From: a virus
IMG/VR virus record: IMGVR_UViG_3300025000_000156
Span: 1-48,131 of that record
Length of the DNA: 48,131 nucleotides
Direction: 5' to 3' (one strand)
Positions 41,215 to 46,924 of the stretch are shown here, piece after piece. Below the pieces are notes generated by a model that had not been told where the DNA came from, did not search any database, and saw nothing but the letters and a program-made list of their open reading frames with translations. Position 1 is the first letter of the stretch; each line of letters begins with the position of its first letter. Position numbers and translations under genes: made by a program.

Positions 41215-41651
41215 TGAGTTAATATGCTCAGTTGCCCTGCGGCCTCCTGTGCCCTCCTGATATCCCTACGTTTACGCCTATGCACAGCAAGGTAGTTCTC
41301 GATGGGAGTCATCTGCTCAAGATGATCTGGCCTAACGCATGTTCTGTTTCGACAGCCGTGGTCTACGTGCATACCCTCTGCTATCGGCCCCACGAACAGG
41401 GCGTAAGAGACGCGATGTGCCCACCTGGTTGATCCCCCTGGCGTGGGGCAGCAAGGGTAGCCGTTGTGTATCCTGCCTGTCCACTCCCAACAGCCACAGA
41501 TGGTAACACGCACAAACCTCATAAGCACCTTCAGGTGTGCGTCCTTCTCTTCGTCGGGTATGCTGTATGGCTTGATGATCATCTTGCCACACTTACCAAA
41601 GTGCCCAGCTTGAATCTTCTGCTCTCGTCTTTGCTGCGCTGTCAACCACAT
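41202..41651 (-). CDS. HNH endonuclease
   Basis: A 149-aa protein with CGCWEWTG (52-59), AHRVSYALFVGPI and MHVDHGCRNRTCVRPDHLEQMTP. H95, D97, H98 and H110 form the HNH core, and C100/C105 with C52/C54 could bind a structural zinc. This is the type found in freestanding homing endonucleases that insert between phage genes. It lies between two small genes of the replication arm. Its last residues (QLGG) are encoded by a palindrome, so it is integrated into the local gene-junction style. Confidence 0.82.
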   Translation of the reverse strand: MWLTAQQRREQKIQAGHFGKCGKMIIKPYSIPDEEKDAHLKVLMRFVRVTICGCWEWTGRIHNGYPCCPTPGGSTRWAHRVSYALFVGPIAEGMHVDHGCRNRTCVRPDHLEQMTPIENYLAVHRRKRRDIRRAQEAAGQLSILTQLGG

Positions 41652-41660
41652 AGCTCGTCC

Positions 41661-42050
41661 TCAGAATTGATCGGTAAAAGGCATAGGGAGTTCGCCATAA
41701 GTTTCAAAGAACTTCACTTCGTCAGTAGTCCAGGCGAGGTCTTTCTGAATTGTTTCAGCTATATCGGTAAGGTGCTCTCTGTACTTAGATCGAACCTGTT
41801 CACCATTACTCAGGCGTTTTAGCAGCGCCAAGGTATCACGACGTTTGATAATAGTTTTAGCTTTCTTCTTCCGGTGGTCATGCTCATATGCGCTACAGAA
41901 GTCTTGATACCACTTGGGGTTCTTGCTGACTACTGCCCGAGAGCAGCAGCCATTCCTAGCCCTGTGAGTGGTGGAGGGCACCAGGCAGACCTCAAGCTGG
42001 TTACTCAGCAAGTCGTAGTACATATAAGAGAAGGCTTCCTTGAGTGTCAC
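41661..42050 (-). CDS. Hypothetical basic protein, 129 aa
   Basis: A helical basic protein. Cysteines cluster at C22, C35, C36 and C52, and a Lys/Arg run KKKAKTIIKRRD lies at about 62-73. The start is a GTG seven bases after the GGAGG in a palindrome loop. It ends ten bases before the HNH gene. No recognised family; it may bind nucleic acid. Confidence 0.6.
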   Translation of the reverse strand: MTLKEAFSYMYYDLLSNQLEVCLVPSTTHRARNGCCSRAVVSKNPKWYQDFCSAYEHDHRKKKAKTIIKRRDTLALLKRLSNGEQVRSKYREHLTDIAETIQKDLAWTTDEVKFFETYGELPMPFTDQF

Positions 42051-42051
42051 G

Positions 42052-42065
42052 ACTAGCCTCCTAGT
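42052..42065. repeat. Dispersed palindrome as stop/ribosome site/start cassette (minus strand)
   Basis: On the minus strand CAACTAGGAGGCTAG gives QLGG-stop for the 111-aa gene and the AGGAGG for the following GTG start. It is the same cassette as at 41201. Confidence 0.95.
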
Positions 42066-42388
42066 TGAACTTCTCTTATCCCTCGTGACAGCCTGAGCTG
42101 TCGCCAGTATTCGTCCTCCCTGCTTCTACGCTTTACGTCTACCTTCTCAACCACAACAGGCTCTCTGTTGTCCTTCTTGATCCGCAGCATCGTTACCAAG
42201 GGGATACCCTTCTCCTTGGCCTTGGCTTTCCAAGTCTGTGACGACTTGCGGTAGTAGTCAGCACAAGGCCGGTTGCCGCAGTAATGCAAGGTGCGGGTAT
42301 CATAGTAGCTCTCTTGCCTTGCCCACGAGATACGTCCGCAGTAGACACACGCCAGTAACACCATTCGAGGATACTTTCTATCTGCCAT
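42053..42388 (-). CDS. Small zinc-finger-like protein, 111 aa
   Basis: CVYCGRISW (14-22) and CGNRPCADYY (37-46) form a C-x2-C...C-x4-C knuckle, followed by a basic helical tail. It could be a DNA- or RNA-binding adaptor. The ATG overlaps the end of the SNF2-type helicase gene and has GGAG upstream. The gene ends QLGG-stop in a palindrome, as does the HNH gene. Confidence 0.65.
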   Translation of the reverse strand: MADRKYPRMVLLACVYCGRISWARQESYYDTRTLHYCGNRPCADYYRKSSQTWKAKAKEKGIPLVTMLRIKKDNREPVVVEKVDVKRRSREDEYWRQLRLSRGIREVQLGG

Positions 42389-43772
42389 TGAGTAACTCCC
42401 TCCGGTACTCCACGAGCAATTTAAGTACGCTGTCCTGCGTGTATGCTTTGCGTTTCAGCGCGGCCAGTATTACCTCATCAATTGTATTCGCCATGACGAT
42501 ATGATGGACGACGACTCGTTTGGTCTGCCCTGACCGATCCAGCCTGGCGATGAGCTGTTCATAGTGGTCGAGGTTCCAAGTCAGGCTGTAGTAGATCAGA
42601 ACGTGTCCTCCGTCCTGTATGTTAAGTCCATGTGCCACGCTGTCTGGCTGCACTACCATGCGTGGCAGCTTGCCTGCGTTCCACTGTTCAAGATACTGCT
42701 CGATCAACCTATCCGGGGTATCCGAGTTGATCACGGGAATGTCAGGGTACCTCGTCTTGATGATCGCCGCGTCCTCCTTGAACTGGATGGCGATCAAGGC
42801 GTTCTCCCCTTGCGACTGCTCAAGGATGTCAACTAGGACATCTAGTTTAGCTGTATGGAATCGCTGGGTCGGCTCCCCCTCCATGTAGAGGAACCCTTGC
42901 ACGTACTGTCTGAGCTTGCCTGAGAGCATCCCTGCATTGGCCGTAGTGAACTTGCGTTCTTCGACCTGTAGCAAAGTCTTCTTGACAAGTTCATTGTACT
43001 GCTTGTAATCATCGTCGTCCATAGTGCAGTAGATAAAGTTAGGAATGTAGGGGGGCATCTGTATCTCCTCCGACTCCATAACGGTTACTGCAATGTCGGC
43101 AAGCTGGGTAGCTATCCACTCCTTCGTGCCCGTCAACGGGACGTATCGCTTGTTCATCCCCTCACCCCCCGACACCATGAAGCGGTTGGTCCTGAAGTCG
43201 GTGTAATTTCTATAGAGCCGCAGGCCCCGGTCCAGTAGGTAGATAGGTGCCCAGATATCCAGCAACGTGTTTGGTATGGGCTTACCAGCCAGCAAGACCT
43301 TGCGGGGTACGTGCTCGAACAGAGCATTACAGAGCTTCCAGCGGTTCGACGATCGGTGCTTGACGTAGGTACTTTCATCGAACACCACCAAGTCAAAGCG
43401 AGGCAAGCCAGCAGGATTGTTGATCGCTTCCTTGTACAGCCAAGGCAGGGAGCTGTAGCTCATGATATACATCTCAGCATCCTGGCGGATAAGCTGTGAC
43501 TTCTTGCCGTGCACCACGACCCACTTCAGCTTGTTGATGATCGGCAGGTTCTTGATCTGCTCCGGCCAGGCTACCGTGGCGACCCGCTTGGGGGCGAGGA
43601 CCAATACCTTCTGCACCTCGAACGAGTCACGCATCAGGTCGTGAATCGCAGCCAAGGTGGCACGGGTCTTGCCGTAGCCCATGCGGAAGAACAGCGCAGC
43701 GGACCCACGGACGATAGCCTCCCTTCCGCGTTGCTGGAACCCCCTCAAATTGACGATCTGACCGATGTCCAT
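42378..43772 (-). CDS. SNF2-family DNA helicase/translocase
   Basis: A 464-aa superfamily 2 enzyme. Motif I is MGYGKT (31-36), motif II DEST (132-135), motif III is within LLAGKPIPN (about 155-163), and the C-terminal motif VI is QLIARLDRSGQ (about 419-429). It moves on duplex DNA using ATP and is typical of the DUF2800/DUF2815/polymerase/VRR-NUC replication clusters. It overlaps VRR-NUC by 28 bases upstream and the zinc-finger gene by 11 bases downstream. A palindrome inside encodes KLDVLVD. Confidence 0.9.
   Translation of the reverse strand: MDIGQIVNLRGFQQRGREAIVRGSAALFFRMGYGKTRATLAAIHDLMRDSFEVQKVLVLAPKRVATVAWPEQIKNLPIINKLKWVVVHGKKSQLIRQDAEMYIMSYSSLPWLYKEAINNPAGLPRFDLVVFDESTYVKHRSSNRWKLCNALFEHVPRKVLLAGKPIPNTLLDIWAPIYLLDRGLRLYRNYTDFRTNRFMVSGGEGMNKRYVPLTGTKEWIATQLADIAVTVMESEEIQMPPYIPNFIYCTMDDDDYKQYNELVKKTLLQVEERKFTTANAGMLSGKLRQYVQGFLYMEGEPTQRFHTAKLDVLVDILEQSQGENALIAIQFKEDAAIIKTRYPDIPVINSDTPDRLIEQYLEQWNAGKLPRMVVQPDSVAHGLNIQDGGHVLIYYSLTWNLDHYEQLIARLDRSGQTKRVVVHHIVMANTIDEVILAALKRKAYTQDSVLKLLVEYRRELLNGR
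42832..42846. repeat. Dispersed palindrome: ACTAG-GACAT-CTAGT
   Basis: Copy inside the SNF2-type helicase gene; encodes KLDVLVD on the minus strand. Confidence 0.85.
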
Positions 43773-44077
43773 AGCTCCCTACCCGTAGAATAAACGTCCA
43801 AAATAAGGGCAACCTCGTCGTAATTAGAGGCTAGCCAGATTTGCCCTCCCTGCTCCCGAATTTTTCGATGCTCCTCTGCCTGACTATCAGTTGCCGTCTT
43901 ACCTGGTGCCTTGCACTCCACGAAAAAGATGTGACCATTGAGCAGGATCAGCCTATCCGGTACCGACCTACGAGATGGTGAGGTGAACTTGTAAGATATG
44001 CCACCCATCTTCTTGACTAGCTTGACTAGTCGATCTTCAACGTGGTGCTCCTTGATGTCGAGGATGTCAGTACGCAT
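43745..44077 (-). CDS. VRR-NUC nuclease
   Basis: A 110-aa PD-(D/E)xK nuclease: SVPDRLILL (D41), then FFVECKAPG (E54, K56) and a following Gln/Glu helix. VRR-NUC enzymes cut branched or flap DNA and are usual partners of phage SNF2 helicases. The ATG at 44077 shares its A with the polymerase stop (TGATG); a TTG one codon earlier is also open but less likely. A palindrome encodes RLVKLVK at its N-terminus. Confidence 0.9.
   Translation of the reverse strand: MRTDILDIKEHHVEDRLVKLVKKMGGISYKFTSPSRRSVPDRLILLNGHIFFVECKAPGKTATDSQAEEHRKIREQGGQIWLASNYDEVALILDVYSTGRELWTSVRSSI
44016..44030. repeat. Dispersed palindrome: ACTAG-CTTGA-CTAGT
   Basis: Copy in the VRR-NUC gene; encodes RLVKLVK on the minus strand. 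Confidence 0.9.
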
Positions 44078-46101
44078 CAATCTTTCTTATAATTCTGGGC
44101 AGCATAACCCTTTGCGCCAATAGGGAAGTCCAGACACCAGTTAGGTAGCACCTGCATGATCTGGTTCATCCCCTCTTCTGTACAGTGTGAGTCCTTCCCC
44201 TCTTCTGTACAGTGTGAGTCCTTCCTCGCTACCGTGATAGCCTCGTCGTGGATTGACCCATGCTGCGGATAGCCCATCTCTTCGAGTCTGAGCTGGGCAG
44301 TGACAAGGATGTCACGACACAGCCCTTGAATACAGTTCTGAAAGAACAACGGGCCACTCATGTCACGCTGCTCCCAATGGTGAGTGGTCGAGTTGAGCCA
44401 GGATGCTACTACCGTCCACTGTGACTGGCCAAAGCGGTTGGCCTTCATCACGACCTGAGCCTCCGGGTACCAGATGTCCCGGCCTGAAGGTATGTTCATC
44501 CGCAACGAACCTTGCACGAACTGGAAGAACACGGGCTTCTCGATCTTGACCCAGATCATCTCACCGGGTTCGAGCATAGCTCGGAGCGCGGCGTTCTCGA
44601 ACTCCTTCCAGCCGCCCGTCAGCTTGGGGCGAGACTGGCGGAACATCTTGACATCCTGCTTGGCAACCTCTTCAACGATGTTCATCTTGTAGTCCAAGGC
44701 CATCCGCATGTAGACCCCATGACCTCCAGCAAACCCGCAAGCGAGGATGACGATCTTACCCGCCTGCCGCTGCTGGTCGGTCACCTCGTCGTAGGGTACC
44801 CCGTACATGATACTGGCTTGCAACTTGTAGAGGTCCAACCCTGCCTTGATCTGCTGCAACAGCTCGAACTCTCCACACAACCAGCACACCGCTCTCGACT
44901 CGATAGAGCTGAAGTCCTCAACGATCAGTTGCTCTCCGTCTCGTGCCTTGATCATGTGCCGGATCAAACCACTCGCTGCCTTCTCAGGTGAGAACAACAG
45001 GTTCAGCACTTCAAGGTTCTGGGTCATGAAGAAGTTGAGCACCACCTCTGGGTCTTTGTGCTTGAACCGGGGAAGGTTCTGCGGCTGGAACCCTGCTCCT
45101 GCATGTCTTCCCGTGCCTGCTCCGTAGTATCTCAGCAACCCCTTCAAGGTGCCGTCATTGCATACTGACATCAGCATCTTCTTGAACTTTGCAACCGACG
45201 ACTTGCCACCTAGTTGACGGAACTCAAGGATACGCATGACGGTCTTGTTGGCCTGTATGCCTGGGTCAGCCATAGCTCGTGTCACACTGTCAGCGGTAAG
45301 GTCGTCGATGTCAATGCCAAACCGGCGAATGAACTTGACGATACGCTGAGTCTGGGTGACCTTCGTTATTTCGCCACCTGTCAAGACAGTTACCAGTGCA
45401 GCCATACGGATAGCAGATGCCTCAAGGACACCAACGATCTTGGCTACTGAGGTGATGTCAACGGGCAAGCCGCGTAAGTTCATCAGGGCCACGTGCTCCC
45501 ATACCTTCTGTTCACTGGCGGACATCTTGCCTGCTACTGCGTGATGGACAGCACGTTCAGCCCGGACATCTTGCCTGCAGTAGTTTAAAAACTTTTGATA
45601 AACCTGCTCATGTATAGGGGCTAGGGTACCATCCTTTTGCGGTACACAGTACTGCTTGATAAGTGTTTTGCCTGCGGTATCCTTGCGGTTTTCAGGAGCC
45701 AACAGTCTACTCGCGGTATCCAAATCCTGTGGGTAGCCCGCAACCGCTACCTCTGCCATTGTATCTCGCCACCTGCTTAATGGAGGCGGCTCAGGCCAAT
45801 CATATTTTTTGCAGCATACCTCTTTCCAGATGACGTACTCGAACTGGGCATTGTAGGCGTGGAACAGGGCGTCAGACTCAACCAGCTCAGCGAGCATAAC
45901 AGGTATGTTTTTTATCGAAGCAAACTCTCGCCCATACACTGCGCCATCGTCCACCATGTAGCACAGGCAGATGCACTCGGTGCTCTCGTCCTCGGCGTAG
46001 CGATGCACACCACACTCGGTCAGATCGACTAGGCTCCTAGTCTCGAAGTCGAGGGTTACGTCGAACGCGTTTCGCAATTGTTGTCTTTGCACAGGTTGCA
46101 T
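44077..46101 (-). CDS. Family A DNA polymerase with 3'-5' exonuclease
   Basis: A 674-aa replicative polymerase. Exonuclease motifs are LDFET (D18, E20), HAYNAQFEY (with E replacing the usual D of the second motif) and YCRQD. Polymerase motif A is VEDFSSIESR (D396), motif B has R445 and K449 in RQAGK, and motif C is HDE (about 618-620). A perfect 27-base tandem duplication repeats the residues KDSHCTEEG just after motif C. The start at 46101 (MQPVQRQ) has GAGG five bases upstream; a TTG at 46170 is open but has no site. ETRSLVD next to the exonuclease motif is from a palindrome. Confidence 0.92.
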   Translation of the reverse strand: MQPVQRQQLRNAFDVTLDFETRSLVDLTECGVHRYAEDESTECICLCYMVDDGAVYGREFASIKNIPVMLAELVESDALFHAYNAQFEYVIWKEVCCKKYDWPEPPPLSRWRDTMAEVAVAGYPQDLDTASRLLAPENRKDTAGKTLIKQYCVPQKDGTLAPIHEQVYQKFLNYCRQDVRAERAVHHAVAGKMSASEQKVWEHVALMNLRGLPVDITSVAKIVGVLEASAIRMAALVTVLTGGEITKVTQTQRIVKFIRRFGIDIDDLTADSVTRAMADPGIQANKTVMRILEFRQLGGKSSVAKFKKMLMSVCNDGTLKGLLRYYGAGTGRHAGAGFQPQNLPRFKHKDPEVVLNFFMTQNLEVLNLLFSPEKAASGLIRHMIKARDGEQLIVEDFSSIESRAVCWLCGEFELLQQIKAGLDLYKLQASIMYGVPYDEVTDQQRQAGKIVILACGFAGGHGVYMRMALDYKMNIVEEVAKQDVKMFRQSRPKLTGGWKEFENAALRAMLEPGEMIWVKIEKPVFFQFVQGSLRMNIPSGRDIWYPEAQVVMKANRFGQSQWTVVASWLNSTTHHWEQRDMSGPLFFQNCIQGLCRDILVTAQLRLEEMGYPQHGSIHDEAITVARKDSHCTEEGKDSHCTEEGMNQIMQVLPNWCLDFPIGAKGYAAQNYKKD
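44170..44223. repeat. Perfect tandem duplication, 2 x 27 bases, in the polymerase gene
   Basis: Units 44170-44196 and 44197-44223 are identical and in frame, so nine residues (KDSHCTEEG) are doubled after motif C. Either a recent slip or a variable-length site. Confidence 0.95.
46028..46041. repeat. Dispersed palindrome: ACTAG-GCTC-CTAGT
   Basis: Copy in the polymerase gene; it encodes ETRSLVD, and the E of the first exonuclease motif is part of it. Confidence 0.9.
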
Positions 46102-46208
46102 AGTAGCCTCGGCAAGCCTCTTTGGTGTTGGGTCCAAACAGTTGTCGTCTCTCGGTGTAGTCCTCGACAACCCAGTTCCTCGGTGCGGGTAGGGGTACTG
46201 GTTTTATG

Positions 46209-46222
46209 ACTAGCATCCTAGT
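46209..46222. repeat. Dispersed palindrome: ACTAG-CATC-CTAGT
   Basis: Intergenic copy between the DUF2815 gene and the polymerase gene, directly beside the hairpin at 46224-46250. Confidence 0.9.
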
Positions 46223-46223
46223 C

Positions 46224-46250
46224 GGGAGCAGGGTTATTGGCCCTGCTCCC
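46224..46250 (-). terminator. Hairpin after the DUF2815 gene
   Basis: GGGAGCAGGG (46224-46233) pairs with CCCTGCTCCC (46241-46250) around a 7-base loop, eleven bases after the DUF2815 stop. There is no T-run, so it may be a partial terminator or an mRNA-stabilising stem. Confidence 0.6.
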
Positions 46251-46260
46251 GCGGTAGAGG

Positions 46261-46878
46261 TTAGAAGAGTCCTGCCAGGTTACCCGGAGGGGTCGGAGCA
46301 AGTACCTCAGCTACTGCCGGGTCAATCTCACCGCCTACCAGGGCAAGGGCATCAGCCTCGCTGATACCACCGCCGAAGTGCTCCCCGGTTCTGGTCTTAC
46401 GGACGACCTTGGGGATGGCGGCTACACCTCGCTGCAGGTTGTCATACGGCACGAACTCAAGGACAACGACTACGTAATCACCTCCCTGTACTTCCTGCGG
46501 GTTAGCGGATCGGACCCTCTGCTCGTTCAGGATGACGGGCTGACCGAAGTCAGGGTTCTGCTTCATGTTTATGTACCACTGCCCAACGTATGCCTGACGT
46601 TTCTCAGGCTTCTGAGCGGCGTAGGCATCACCGTCACACACCGGGAGCTGCAGGTTGGGTGGCATATAACCCTTCCATTTGTCCTTGACTCCTTTCTGAA
46701 TGGCGGCGTTGACAGCCTTCTGGATATCACCAAGATTGGTGGTGGCCTTGGGGAGCAACAGCGTTGCGCTGTAGGTCATCTTCTTGTTAAGGTTCAGGGC
46801 CGGAACGTACAGATTCATGTGACAGATACGGCCTTCCGGCGACAATACTACATTTTCAGGCATTCCAGGGGTATTCAT
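46261..46878 (-). CDS. DUF2815-type single-stranded-DNA-binding protein
   Basis: A 205-aa protein of the DUF2815 family: RICHMNLYVPALNLNKKMTYSATLLLPK (18-45), then VKDKWKGYMPPNLQLPVCDGD (64-84), AYVGQWYINMKQ (96-107) and VQGGDYVVVVLEFVPYDN (about 130-147). This OB-fold family coats ssDNA in phage replication. The Ala/Pro-rich acidic tail ends NLAGLF, with a terminal Phe as in SSB tips; the DUF2800 protein ends similarly (LSSLF). It lies between the nuclease and the polymerase genes. Its ATG is preceded by AAAAGGTGAAATT. Confidence 0.85.
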   Translation of the reverse strand: MNTPGMPENVVLSPEGRICHMNLYVPALNLNKKMTYSATLLLPKATTNLGDIQKAVNAAIQKGVKDKWKGYMPPNLQLPVCDGDAYAAQKPEKRQAYVGQWYINMKQNPDFGQPVILNEQRVRSANPQEVQGGDYVVVVLEFVPYDNLQRGVAAIPKVVRKTRTGEHFGGGISEADALALVGGEIDPAVAEVLAPTPPGNLAGLF

Positions 46879-46924
46879 AATTTCACCTTTTAACGGTTTA
46901 CAGGTTTACGGTTTCACTGCGCTT

